The position numbers and the translations under genes were made by a program. From positions 620,001-684,000 of the forward strand of contig NZ_NOXW01000021.1 of NCBI RefSeq assembly GCF_002251855.1: a stretch of 64,000 nucleotides of DNA, written 5' to 3'. Below the pieces are notes generated by a model, which saw only the letters and a list, made by a program, of their open reading frames with translations, was not told the origin of the DNA and ran no database searches. Shown here piece after piece: positions 34,118 through 42,862 of the stretch (the stretch's first letter is position 1; the number at the start of each line of letters is the position of its first letter). Source of the stretch: Rhodoferax sp. TH121 (GTDB lineage Bacteria > Pseudomonadota > Gammaproteobacteria > Burkholderiales > Burkholderiaceae_C).

Positions 34118-35605
34118 TCAGGTTCGCTTGCCCGTGCGGCCTGCCGCCAAGGCGCGCTTGACGCTGCTGGCCAGCACCGGTCCCCAGTGCGCAATATCCT
34201 CCAGTGTGGCGTAGCCATAGCCGATCACCAAGCCCTTGGCGTCGCTGCGCTGCAGGCAGTAGGCAGATAGCGCGCGCACCGTCATGCCCTGCTGGGCGAT
34301 GCGCAGCGCCAAGGCCTGGTCGTCCACCGTGGCAGGCAGGCGCAGGCACAGGTGGAGGCCCTGCTCGGCGCCGCTGATGTGGGCGTGCGGGCCCAGACAG
34401 GGCTGCAGCGCGTCCAGTAGCTGCTGGCGGCGCTGCGCATAGCTGTGGCGTGCTTTGCGCAGCGCGCTGGCAAAGTGGCCCAACTCAATGAACTCTGCCA
34501 GTGCCGCTTGCAAAGGCAGCTGGCCGGGCCGATTCAGGTCGTAATGCGCTTGGCGAAATGCACCCGCCAGCGCCTTGGGGACCACCAGATAGCCGAGCTT
34601 GAGGCCCGGGTACAGTACTTTGGAGAAGGAGCCTAGGTAGAGCACACGTTCGTCCACCGACAGGCCCGCCAACGACGACATAGGTGGGCCGCTGAAACGG
34701 AATTCGCTGTCGTAGTCGTCTTCCAGAACCCATGCCTGGTGCTTCTGGGCCAGTGCCAGCAGCTGCTGGCGCCGCGCCAGCGACATGACCGCACCTGTGG
34801 GGTATTGGTGTGAGGGGGTGGTGTAAATCAGCCGGGGGGCATGTCGCTCATCGGTAGCAGTTGGGGCCATGCCGTCGGCATCCACCAGCACGCCGTGGGT
34901 GCGCAAGCCATTGGCCATGAACGCCTTGACCGCACCCCAGTACGCCGGATCTTCCAGCCACACAGTGTCACCGTGGTCGGCCAGCATCTGGGCACACAGC
35001 TCCAGCGACTGCTGGGTGCCACTGGTGATGATGACCTGGTCCATGTCCAGCGGCACGCTGCGGGAGACGCGCAGGTAGTCGGTCACGGCTCGGCGCAACG
35101 GCGCGTGCCCACCCGAGTAGCAGTAGTCCAACATGTCGGGGTAACTCATGCGCCAGTGCTTGTTTTGCAGTCGCTGCCAAAGCGCTACTGGAAAGGCGCT
35201 GAAGTCAGCTACACCCGGTGTGAAGGGCTGGATCTCCAGCTCGGCCGAGGTGAATTGGGTGGCCAGGGCCGTGCCACGGCGCGAAAGCCGCGCCCCGGCG
35301 TGGGTTGCTCGGCCCGTGCGGCCGCGCTGGCGCGGGCTGGGCAGTTGCTCGTTCACATAGGTACCACTGCCCACCCGGCTGACTAGGTAGCCCTCGGCGC
35401 TGAGCTGGTTCAACGCGGCCATCACGGTGTTGCGCGAGAGCTGCAAGTCCTGGGTGAGTTCGCGGCTAGAAGGGAGGCGATCGCCACCGGCCAGGTGGCC
35501 TTGCAGGATGGCGCTGCGCAGACTCTCGTACAGCCGACGGTTCAGGGGGAGGGCGGCTGACCCGGGGCTGTGGTGCATATCGGTCAGAAGCAGTTCGGAC
35601 AGCAT
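34118..35605 (-). CDS. MocR-family regulator (GntR helix-turn-helix + aminotransferase domain)
   Basis: A 495-residue MocR-type regulator. The N-terminal GntR winged helix reads LYESLRSAILQGHLAGGDRL, then LPSSRELTQDLQLSRNTVMA. After a linker, the C-terminal class I aminotransferase fold follows (TSGTQQSLELCAQMLADHG, ILD-type LEDDYDSEFRFSG), with the PLP lysine in LGSFSKVLYPGLKLGYL. Divergent from puuA-like glnA with a direct-repeat operator candidate between them, it is the probable regulator of the polyamine genes, in the role played by PuuR in E. coli; the effector is unknown. Confidence 0.9.
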   Translation of the reverse strand: MLSELLLTDMHHSPGSAALPLNRRLYESLRSAILQGHLAGGDRLPSSRELTQDLQLSRNTVMAALNQLSAEGYLVSRVGSGTYVNEQLPSPRQRGRTGRATHAGARLSRRGTALATQFTSAELEIQPFTPGVADFSAFPVALWQRLQNKHWRMSYPDMLDYCYSGGHAPLRRAVTDYLRVSRSVPLDMDQVIITSGTQQSLELCAQMLADHGDTVWLEDPAYWGAVKAFMANGLRTHGVLVDADGMAPTATDERHAPRLIYTTPSHQYPTGAVMSLARRQQLLALAQKHQAWVLEDDYDSEFRFSGPPMSSLAGLSVDERVLYLGSFSKVLYPGLKLGYLVVPKALAGAFRQAHYDLNRPGQLPLQAALAEFIELGHFASALRKARHSYAQRRQQLLDALQPCLGPHAHISGAEQGLHLCLRLPATVDDQALALRIAQQGMTVRALSAYCLQRSDAKGLVIGYGYATLEDIAHWGPVLASSVKRALAAGRTGKRT

Positions 35606-35640
35606 GGTGTGAATCCAGTGGGGTAAAGCAGACCGTTTAA

Positions 35641-35671
35641 AGTGGCACCATCAGGTTTTATCAAATGGCAC
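35641..35671. promoter_or_regulatory. direct-repeat operator candidate for the MocR regulator
   Basis: AGTGGCAC (35641-35648) and AATGGCAC (35664-35671) are direct repeats 23 bp apart, about two helical turns, between the divergent MocR gene and the glutamine-synthetase-like gene. Direct repeats of this kind are usual for MocR/PdxR-type dimers. Confidence 0.55.
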
Positions 35672-35777
35672 TGTTTCGCAGCCAATTCTGCCGCAGAATG
35701 GTTTGGCAGCGCGCACTGCTACAGTGGCTCAGGCCCAACAATGCCCACCCTTTGGGGTGCGCCGCAAGGAGATGGAG

Positions 35778-37145
35778 ATGACCGAGAACAAGACAATGAG
35801 CTTCAATGATTTGGAGCAGTGGCTGAACGAACGCCGGGTCACCGAGGTGGAGTGCCTGGTGCCCGACTTGACCGGTGTGGCGCGCGGCAAGATCCTGCCG
35901 CGCGGCAAGTTCACCGAAGACCGCGGCATGCGTCTGCCTCAGGCCATCGTGGCCATGGGCGTGACCGGCGAGTTCCCCGAAAGCGGCCCCTACTACGACG
36001 TCGTCGATCCGACCGACAAGGACATGCAGCTGCGCCCCGACCCGTCGTCGGTGCGCATCGTGCCTTGGGCTACTGACCCTACGGCGCAGGTGATCCACGA
36101 TTGTTTTGACCACGAAGGCAAACTGGTTCCATTCGCACCGCGCAGCGTGTTGCGCCGGGTGTGTGACCTGTTCGCCGCCGAAGGCCTGCAGCCCATCGTG
36201 GCGCCCGAGCTGGAGTTCTACCTCACAGCCCGCAACACCGACCCCAATACGCTGTTGCGTGCGCCCATTGGCCGAAGCGGCCGCGCCGAAACCTCTCGCC
36301 AGGCCTACAGCATTGATGCGGTGAACGAGTTCGATCCTTTGTTTGAGGAGATTTACGACTACTCCGACAAGATGGAGCTCAACGTGGACACGCTGATCCA
36401 CGAGGTGGGTGCGGGGCAGATGGAGATCAACTTCTTCCACAACAAGCCTCTGGGGCTGGCTGACGAGGTGTTCTTTTTCAAGCGCACGGTGCGCGAAGCC
36501 GCGCTGCGCCATGACATGTACGCCACCTTCATGGCCAAACCGATTGCCGGTGAGCCCGGCAGTGCCATGCACGTGCACCAAAGCTTGGTGGATGTGGCCA
36601 CGGGCAAGAACGTGTTTAGCAACGAGGACGGCACGCCGTCGGAGGCCTTCCTCCACTACATTGGGGGCTTGCAGCGCTACATCCCCGCGGCCATGGTGCT
36701 GGTAGCACCCTATGTGAATAGCTACCGCCGCCTGTCGCGCAATACGGCAGCCCCCATCAACATCGAATGGGGCTATGACAACCGCACCGTGGGCATCCGC
36801 TCGCCGATCTCGTCACCCGCCGCGCGCCGCGTGGAGAACCGCGTGATTGGTGCCGACGCCAACCCCTATGTGGCCATGGCCATGACGCTGGCCTGCGGCT
36901 ACCTGGGATTGAAGAACAAGATCAAGCCCAAACCCGAAATGCGCGGTGACGCCTATTTGTCGCCCTACGCCTTGCCCCGCAGCTTGGGGGAGGCACTGGA
37001 CTGGCTGCGCAAGGAATCCGACCTGCACGAGGTGCTGGGCAAAGAGTTCATCACCGTGTACTCCGAGATCAAGGAACTCGAATTCGACGAGTTCATGAAA
37101 GTGATTTCTCCCTGGGAGCGTGAGCATCTGTTGCTACACGTTTAA
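35778..37145 (+). CDS. puuA: glutamine synthetase family protein, gamma-glutamylputrescine synthetase-like
   Basis: A 455-residue GS-fold ligase. Metal and ATP motifs are visible: APELEFYL, DTLIHEVGAGQMEINFFHN (Glu ligands), MHVHQSLVD and VNSYRRLS, with the GS signature region near NRTVGIRSPISSPAARRVEN. It would ligate glutamate to putrescine. The start at 35778 has AAGGAG 7 bases upstream. It is the first gene of the large polyamine operon, divergent from the MocR regulator. A second, only distantly related GS-like gene lies at 44432. Confidence 0.85.
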   Translation: MTENKTMSFNDLEQWLNERRVTEVECLVPDLTGVARGKILPRGKFTEDRGMRLPQAIVAMGVTGEFPESGPYYDVVDPTDKDMQLRPDPSSVRIVPWATDPTAQVIHDCFDHEGKLVPFAPRSVLRRVCDLFAAEGLQPIVAPELEFYLTARNTDPNTLLRAPIGRSGRAETSRQAYSIDAVNEFDPLFEEIYDYSDKMELNVDTLIHEVGAGQMEINFFHNKPLGLADEVFFFKRTVREAALRHDMYATFMAKPIAGEPGSAMHVHQSLVDVATGKNVFSNEDGTPSEAFLHYIGGLQRYIPAAMVLVAPYVNSYRRLSRNTAAPINIEWGYDNRTVGIRSPISSPAARRVENRVIGADANPYVAMAMTLACGYLGLKNKIKPKPEMRGDAYLSPYALPRSLGEALDWLRKESDLHEVLGKEFITVYSEIKELEFDEFMKVISPWEREHLLLHV

Positions 37146-37171
37146 GCCATCCAACCTTCGAGCCGAACGCC

Positions 37172-38566
37172 ATGAACACAGTCGTCGATACCGCCCTGAT
37201 TCAATCCCTAGACAGCGCCCATTTTCTGCACCCTTTCACCGACTTCAAAGACCTGTCCAGCCGCGGTGCACGTGTCATCACGCGGGCGGAGGGCATTTAC
37301 GTCTGGGATTCAGAGGGTAAGAAGATCCTGGACGCTATGAGCGGCCTGTGGTGTGTGAACGTGGGCTATGGCCGCAAGGCGTTGGCCGATGCGGCGCACC
37401 AGCAGATGATGGCGCTGCCGTACTACAACAGCTTTTTCCAGACCACCAATGTGCCAGCCGTGCAGCTGGCCGCCAAACTGGCCAGCCTGGCGCCCACGGT
37501 GGGGGACCGCAGCTTCCAGCATGTGTTCTATTCGAGCAGCGGCAGCGAGAGCAATGATTCCAATGTGCGCATGGTGCGCCGCTACTGGGATTTGCTGGGC
37601 CAGCCCCAGCGCAAGGTCATCATCAGCCGTCACAACGCCTATCACGGCAGCACCATGGCCGGCGCCTCGCTGGGCGGCATGAGTGGCATGCACGCCCAAG
37701 GCGACTTGCCCATTCCCAATATCACGCACATCGACCAACCCTACTTTTTCGAAAACGGCAAGCCAGGTGAGACCGCTGACGAATTTGGCGTGCGCGCAGC
37801 GGGCTGGCTGGAGGAAAAAATCTTGGCCGTGGGCCCGGACAAGGTGGCTGCCTTCATTGCCGAGCCGGTGCAAGGCGCGGGCGGCGTCATTATCCCGCCC
37901 TCCACCTACTGGCCCGAGATTCAGCGCATCGTCGATAAATACGGCATCCTGCTGATCAGTGACGAGGTGATTTGTGCCTTTGGTCGCCTTGGCCATTGGT
38001 TTGGCTACGAGAAGTTTGGCTACAAGCCGGATTTGGTAACCTTTGCGAAGGCGGTGACCAGTGGCTACATTCCCTTAGGCGGTGTGATGGTGGGCAACCG
38101 TGTGGCCAAGGTGCTGATAGAGCAGGGCGGAGAGTTCAACCACGGCTATACCTACAGTGGCCACCCCGTGGCCTGTGCCGTGGCACTGGCCAACCTGGAC
38201 ATCATGGAGCAGGAGCAACTCCCCCAAAAGGTGCATGGCGATATTGGTGCCTACTTCGCCCAGCGGTACGCGGAGCTCAATGAGCATCCGCTGGTGGGCT
38301 TGGCTGAGACCTGCGGCTTTGTGGGCGGCTTGGTGCTGGTCAAAAACAAAAAGACCAAGGAACGCTTCCAAGAAAACGATGCGGTGGGCATGCTGTGCCG
38401 AGGCCATTGCTTTGGCAACGGTCTGATCATGCGTGCCGTAGGTGACCGCATGATCATTGCGCCGCCGCTGGTGATGACTCGCAGCGACATTGACGAGATG
38501 ATGCGCCTGATCCACCTGGCGTTGGACTTGACACACCGGGACCTCAAAGTGCGTGGATTGGTGTAG
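37172..38566 (+). CDS. spuC: class III aminotransferase, putrescine-pyruvate transaminase (SpuC)-like
   Basis: A 464-residue fold-type I PLP enzyme with HPFTDFKDL at the N-terminus, SGSESNDSNVRMVRRYWDLL, YHGSTMAGASLGGMSG, and the PLP lysine in DLVTFAKAVTSGYIPLGG. GAHVEPVQG-type AEPVQGAGGVIIPPSTYWPE is also present. The family transaminates putrescine or related omega-amines with pyruvate, giving 4-aminobutanal. It lies 26 bases after the GS-like gene, and it would give this operon a direct route alongside the glutamylated one. Confidence 0.88.
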   Translation: MNTVVDTALIQSLDSAHFLHPFTDFKDLSSRGARVITRAEGIYVWDSEGKKILDAMSGLWCVNVGYGRKALADAAHQQMMALPYYNSFFQTTNVPAVQLAAKLASLAPTVGDRSFQHVFYSSSGSESNDSNVRMVRRYWDLLGQPQRKVIISRHNAYHGSTMAGASLGGMSGMHAQGDLPIPNITHIDQPYFFENGKPGETADEFGVRAAGWLEEKILAVGPDKVAAFIAEPVQGAGGVIIPPSTYWPEIQRIVDKYGILLISDEVICAFGRLGHWFGYEKFGYKPDLVTFAKAVTSGYIPLGGVMVGNRVAKVLIEQGGEFNHGYTYSGHPVACAVALANLDIMEQEQLPQKVHGDIGAYFAQRYAELNEHPLVGLAETCGFVGGLVLVKNKKTKERFQENDAVGMLCRGHCFGNGLIMRAVGDRMIIAPPLVMTRSDIDEMMRLIHLALDLTHRDLKVRGLV

Positions 38567-38677
38567 GGCGACGGATTTGGACTTCTATAATCTTTTTTGG
38601 TCTGAAATTTGCTTATTCACACCAAGCCGTTTTGATTGTCTTTAACCCAACTCTCTTTTAGTGGAGACAAACTCACC

Positions 38678-39838
38678 ATGAAAAAATACCTCTGGTCTTT
38701 TGCGCTGACAGCAGTAGCTTTGGCTGCTTGCGGTAAAAAAGAAGAAGCCCCTGCTGCCGCGCCCGCCTCTGCACCGGTGGCCAGCGCGCCAGCCGCGCCA
38801 GTGAATACTGAGGAAAAAGTCCTCAATATCTACAACTGGCCCGACTACGTTCCAGAGGGCATGATCGCCGCGTTTGAAAAAGAATCCGGCATCAAGGTGA
38901 ACTACGACACCTTTGAGACCAATGAAGCATTGCAAGCCAAGCTGGTGGCGGGCAATACCGGCTACGACATTGTGGTGCCCGGCACCGTGTTCGCCAAAGG
39001 CCAGATCGAAGGTGGCCTGCTGCAGCCGCTGGACAAGGCCAAGATCCCGAATCTGGCCAATTTGGACCCAGCCATCATGGCGACCCTGACCAAGGCCGAT
39101 CCCGAGAACAAGCATCTGGTGCCTTGGGCCTGGGGTTTCACCACCGTCGGAATCAACAAAACCAAAGTGACCAAGGCTCTGGGCAGCATGCCCATGCCCG
39201 AGAACGCATGGGACCTGGTGTTTGACCCCAAATACACGGCCAAGTTGAAGTCCTGCGGCATTGCCTACTTGGATTCGCCCACTGAAATCATGCCTGTGGC
39301 ACTGCACTATGTAGGCAAGGACGCGTACTCCAACAATCCTGAGGACTACAAGCTGGCGTCTGCCATGTTGGCCAAGGTGCGCAAGGACGTGCGCCTGTTC
39401 AGCTCCACCATGATCGACGACATCGCTGGTGGAAAAGCCTGTGTGGCGGTGGGTTGGTCTGGCGACATCAACATCGCTGCAGGTCGGGCCAAGGAAAATG
39501 GTTCTAAGGACGAGATTGAATCGCTGTTGCCCAGCACCGGTGCATTGATCTTCTTTGACACCATGGCCATCACCAAGGATGCCAAGCACCCCAACAACGC
39601 AGCCGCCTTCATTGACTTCTACCTGCGTGCCGAAAATGCGGCGCTGATGTCCAATGAGATGAGCTACCCCACTGGCAACAAGGCTGCGATCGAGAAAATC
39701 AAGCCCGAAATCGCGGGCAATAAGACTATCTTTGTGGAGTCCGAGTACTTCTCTAAGATGATTCCCCCAAGCAGCTTCAGCAACGAAGCGCGTGAAGCAT
39801 TGGCGACCGCCTACAACGCTTTCAAAAAAGGTAAGTAA
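38678..39838 (+). CDS. potF: polyamine ABC transporter substrate-binding lipoprotein (PotF/SpuD-like)
   Basis: A 386-residue binding protein. The N-terminus MKKYLWSFALTAVALAACGK ends in an LAAC lipobox, so the mature protein is a lipoprotein. An Ala/Pro linker is followed by VLNIYNWPDYVPEGMIAAFE, and the rest matches PotF-type periplasmic polyamine receptors (AVGWSGDINIA, FIDFYLRAENAALMSN). The ATG at 38678 has GTGGAG upstream; the ORF is open further 5' but that part is not conserved. A TATAAT box at 38586 may be its own promoter. Confidence 0.92.
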   Translation: MKKYLWSFALTAVALAACGKKEEAPAAAPASAPVASAPAAPVNTEEKVLNIYNWPDYVPEGMIAAFEKESGIKVNYDTFETNEALQAKLVAGNTGYDIVVPGTVFAKGQIEGGLLQPLDKAKIPNLANLDPAIMATLTKADPENKHLVPWAWGFTTVGINKTKVTKALGSMPMPENAWDLVFDPKYTAKLKSCGIAYLDSPTEIMPVALHYVGKDAYSNNPEDYKLASAMLAKVRKDVRLFSSTMIDDIAGGKACVAVGWSGDINIAAGRAKENGSKDEIESLLPSTGALIFFDTMAITKDAKHPNNAAAFIDFYLRAENAALMSNEMSYPTGNKAAIEKIKPEIAGNKTIFVESEYFSKMIPPSSFSNEAREALATAYNAFKKGK

Positions 39839-39858
39839 AAAATTGGCGTGATGCCAGT

Positions 39859-39895
39859 CGGGGCTGTTTGTACGCAGGTATAAACAGCCCTTTTT
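39859..39895 (+). terminator. intra-operon terminator/attenuator after potF
   Basis: GGGCTGTTT and AAACAGCCC form a 9-bp stem followed by TTTTTATTG. It lies between potF and potG, which are on the same strand, so partial termination probably leaves the ATPase and permeases at lower level. Confidence 0.75.
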
Positions 39896-39925
39896 ATTGT
39901 TTGCAACCAATGCAAAGGCCCTGAG

Positions 39926-41026
39926 ATGACAGTGCAATCCGGAAAACCAGGCTACCTGGTGACAGAGAAGCTGGTGAAGCGTTTTGACGAAGCCACCGCC
40001 GTGGACGAGGTGTCCCTGTCCATCGCGCAGGGGGAGATCTTTGCGTTGTTGGGAAGCTCCGGGTGTGGCAAGTCCACGCTGTTGCGCATGTTGGCAGGAT
40101 TTGAGTCGCCTACTTCGGGCCGGATTTTGCTGGGTGGACAGGACGTGGCCAAACTCGCACCCTACGACCGGCCCATCAACATGATGTTCCAGAGTTATGC
40201 GCTGTTTCCCCACCTGGACATCTGGGAAAACGTGGCTTTTGGTCTGAAACGAGAGGGCCTGCCCAAAGACGAAATCAAGCAACGGGTAGGCGAGATGCTG
40301 GACCTGGTTCAACTGGGCGCCTATGCCAAACGCAAGCCGCACCAGCTCTCTGGCGGGCAACAGCAACGCGTGGCGCTGGCGCGCAGCTTGGCTAAGCGCC
40401 CCAAGCTGTTGTTGCTGGACGAACCGCTGGGCGCCCTCGACAAGAAGCTGCGTGAACAAACGCAGTTTGAGTTGGTCAACATCATCGAAAAAGTGGGCGT
40501 GACCTGTGTGATGGTGACGCATGACCAGGAGGAGGCCATGACCATGGCCGGCCGGATTGCCGTGATGAGCAAGGGCCGTGTGCAGCAAGTGGGCTCCCCC
40601 GAAGAGGTGTACGAACACCCGGCCAACCGCTTTGTGGCCGACTTCATCGGCAATGTGAATATTTTTGAAGGCCGCCTGAGCATCGACGAACACGATCGTT
40701 GCGCTGCGGTGACTGGTATCGGGGAGATCCATGTGGGCCATGGTGTCAGCGGTACGCTGAACATGCCTGTGGGTATTGCGGTGCGACCCGAGAAAATCGA
40801 GATCAGCAAGGCGCGTCCCGACGTGGGGGTGAACCTGTTCACCGGTAAGGTCAAGGAGATTGCCTACTTCGGCTCCTACAACACCTACATCGTGGTGGCG
40901 ACCGACGGCACCAAGGTGAAGATCACCGAAGCCAATACTTCACGCCAGGAACTCAGCGACATCACCTGGGAAGACAATGTGTACTTCTGGTGGGGTGACC
41001 GCTCCGCCATCGTGTTGCGCGATTGA
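39926..41026 (+). CDS. potG: polyamine ABC transporter ATP-binding protein (PotG/PotA-like)
   Basis: A 366-residue ATPase with Walker A GSSGCGKSTLLRML, the Q-loop in MMFQSYALFPHLDI, signature LSGGQQQRVALARSL and Walker B LLLLDEPLGALDKKLR. The C-terminal TOBE-type domain begins near IFEGRLSIDEHDR. It energises polyamine import with PotH and PotI. GAG precedes the ATG. Confidence 0.92.
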   Translation: MTVQSGKPGYLVTEKLVKRFDEATAVDEVSLSIAQGEIFALLGSSGCGKSTLLRMLAGFESPTSGRILLGGQDVAKLAPYDRPINMMFQSYALFPHLDIWENVAFGLKREGLPKDEIKQRVGEMLDLVQLGAYAKRKPHQLSGGQQQRVALARSLAKRPKLLLLDEPLGALDKKLREQTQFELVNIIEKVGVTCVMVTHDQEEAMTMAGRIAVMSKGRVQQVGSPEEVYEHPANRFVADFIGNVNIFEGRLSIDEHDRCAAVTGIGEIHVGHGVSGTLNMPVGIAVRPEKIEISKARPDVGVNLFTGKVKEIAYFGSYNTYIVVATDGTKVKITEANTSRQELSDITWEDNVYFWWGDRSAIVLRD

Positions 41027-41034
41027 GGCACACC

Positions 41035-41955
41035 ATGGCACAACTCTCTCTTCCCATGCCAGGTCGCCGCCTGGTCATTGGCGTACCCTACGCTTGGCTG
41101 GTGGTCTTCTTTCTGCTGCCCTTCCTGATCTTGCTCTACATCAGCTTTGTAGATATGGGCAGCGATATCCACCCCTTCAAGCCCATCTGGGACAGCACCA
41201 CCGGGCTCTTGAAGCTCAAGTACGAGAACTACTGGTCTATCTTCCGCAATAGCGAAGACGGCGCCCTGTTTCAGACCATTTATATCGAAGCCTATTTGCG
41301 CTCGATCTGGTACGCGTTGTGTACCGCCGTGCTGTGCCTGCTGATTGGCTACCCGTTTGCCTATTTCATTGCCCGATCGGCACCCAGTGCGCGCCCTGCG
41401 CTGTTGATGATGGTGATGTTGCCGTTCTGGACGTCATTTCTGCTGCGCGTCTATGCCTGGAAAGGCATCCTCGCGGACCAGGGTGTGGTGAACCAGTTGC
41501 TGATGGCCTTGGGCCTGACCAGCGAGCCGATTCAAATGCTCTACACCAACGTTTCCATGCTGGTAGGCATGACTTACGTGTACCTGCCTTTCATGGTGCT
41601 GCCGCTGTACGCCAATTTGGTCAAGATGGACTTCCGACTTCTTGAGGCCGCTTACGACCTTGGCACCACGCCGTTCAAGGCCTTCTGGCTGGTCACCGTG
41701 CCGCTGTCCAAGGCCGGCATTGTGGCGGGTTTCATGCTGGTGTTCATTCCGGCGGTCGGCGAGTTCGTGATTCCTTCGCTGCTGGGCGGGCCGGAGAACA
41801 TCATGATCGGTCGCGTCGTGTGGGACGAAATGTTCACTAGCAACAACTGGCCGCGCGCCACCGCGTTGGCAGTGGTGATGATTGCGCTCATCATCGTGCC
41901 GCTGGCCATTTATTACCATTACACCGGCGACAACGACACGTCCGGCAAGGCATGA
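41035..41955 (+). CDS. potH: polyamine ABC transporter permease (PotH-like)
   Basis: A 306-residue inner-membrane protein with six hydrophobic segments, starting MAQLSLPMPGRRLVIGVPYA. The EAA-type loop lies in FRLLEAAYDLGTTPFKAFWL, and EFVIPSLLGGPENIMIGRVV near the end is typical of PotB/PotH. The ATG at 41035 lies 6 bases after TGAGG; the longer reading frame starts with a TTG. It is 8 bases downstream of potG. Confidence 0.9.
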   Translation: MAQLSLPMPGRRLVIGVPYAWLVVFFLLPFLILLYISFVDMGSDIHPFKPIWDSTTGLLKLKYENYWSIFRNSEDGALFQTIYIEAYLRSIWYALCTAVLCLLIGYPFAYFIARSAPSARPALLMMVMLPFWTSFLLRVYAWKGILADQGVVNQLLMALGLTSEPIQMLYTNVSMLVGMTYVYLPFMVLPLYANLVKMDFRLLEAAYDLGTTPFKAFWLVTVPLSKAGIVAGFMLVFIPAVGEFVIPSLLGGPENIMIGRVVWDEMFTSNNWPRATALAVVMIALIIVPLAIYYHYTGDNDTSGKA

Positions 41956-41965
41956 GGGGCAGGCC

Positions 41966-42802
41966 ATGAAACCCTGGATTGAAAAACACTTTGGCAAGGG
42001 CTGGATGGCCCTGGTCTACCTGTTCCTCTACATGCCGCTGATCTTTATGGTGGTGTTCTCGTTCAACAGCACCCGCCAGGACGCGAACTTCACCGGCTTT
42101 TCGTTGCGCTGGTACGAGGCGCTGACGCGCGACACCAAGATCGTGGAGGGTTTTTGGCTGTCCCTTCAGGTGGCCACCATCACCGGTGTGTTATCCGCCG
42201 TGTTGGGTACGTTTGCCGCTTTTGTGCTGGTGCGCTACCGGCGATTTCTGGGGCGTACGGTTTTCTCTGGCATGGTGAATGCGCCCTTGGTGATGCCCGA
42301 GGTCGTGATCGGCCTGTCGCTGTTGTTGCTGATGGTCGGTGCGCAAAACCTGATGGGGTGGCCGGAGCGCGGTATGTTGACGATTATTTTGGGCCACACG
42401 CTCTTGGGTATGGCCTACGGCATGGTGGTAGTGCAGTCGCGCTTGCTGGAGATGAACCGCTCACTCGAAGAGGCTGCCATGGACCTGGGCGCCAAGCCCT
42501 ACGAAGTGTTCTTTCTGGTGACCTTGCCAAATATTGCGCAGGGCATTCTGGCGGCGTTTTTGCTCTCGTTCACGTTGTCGTTTGACGATGTGGTGATTTC
42601 TGAATTCCTGTCCGGCCCCGGTGTGAGTACCTTGCCACAGGTCATCTTCAGTTACGCGCGCCGTGGTATCAACCCGACCATTTATGCGGCCGCCACGCTG
42701 CTCATCTTCACGGTGACGATTGTCATCATCAGCTACAGCGTGTGGGTGGCGCGGCAGACGCGCAAGCGGGAGCGCGAGATTGCGGCTGCCACGCGGGCGT
42801 GA
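41966..42802 (+). CDS. potI: polyamine ABC transporter permease (PotI-like)
   Basis: A 278-residue inner-membrane protein with six hydrophobic segments, starting MKPWIEKHFGKGWMALVYLF. The second segment motif YMPLIFMVVFSFNSTR and the EAA loop (LEEAAMDLGAKPYEVFFLV) are typical of PotC/PotI, as is SFDDVVISEFLSGPGVSTLP. AGGGGC precedes the ATG. It is 10 bases downstream of potH. Confidence 0.9.
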   Translation: MKPWIEKHFGKGWMALVYLFLYMPLIFMVVFSFNSTRQDANFTGFSLRWYEALTRDTKIVEGFWLSLQVATITGVLSAVLGTFAAFVLVRYRRFLGRTVFSGMVNAPLVMPEVVIGLSLLLLMVGAQNLMGWPERGMLTIILGHTLLGMAYGMVVVQSRLLEMNRSLEEAAMDLGAKPYEVFFLVTLPNIAQGILAAFLLSFTLSFDDVVISEFLSGPGVSTLPQVIFSYARRGINPTIYAAATLLIFTVTIVIISYSVWVARQTRKREREIAAATRA

Positions 42803-42862
42803 CGCACCCTGCAATATGAAGTCACTGCCCCAGACTGGGCGGACAACAAGGACGAGGACGAC

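Noticed and set aside
38642..40741. Long minus-strand open frame (about 700 codons).
   Set aside because: It is antisense to potF and potG, both of which are unmistakable; no family resemblance in the shadow frame.
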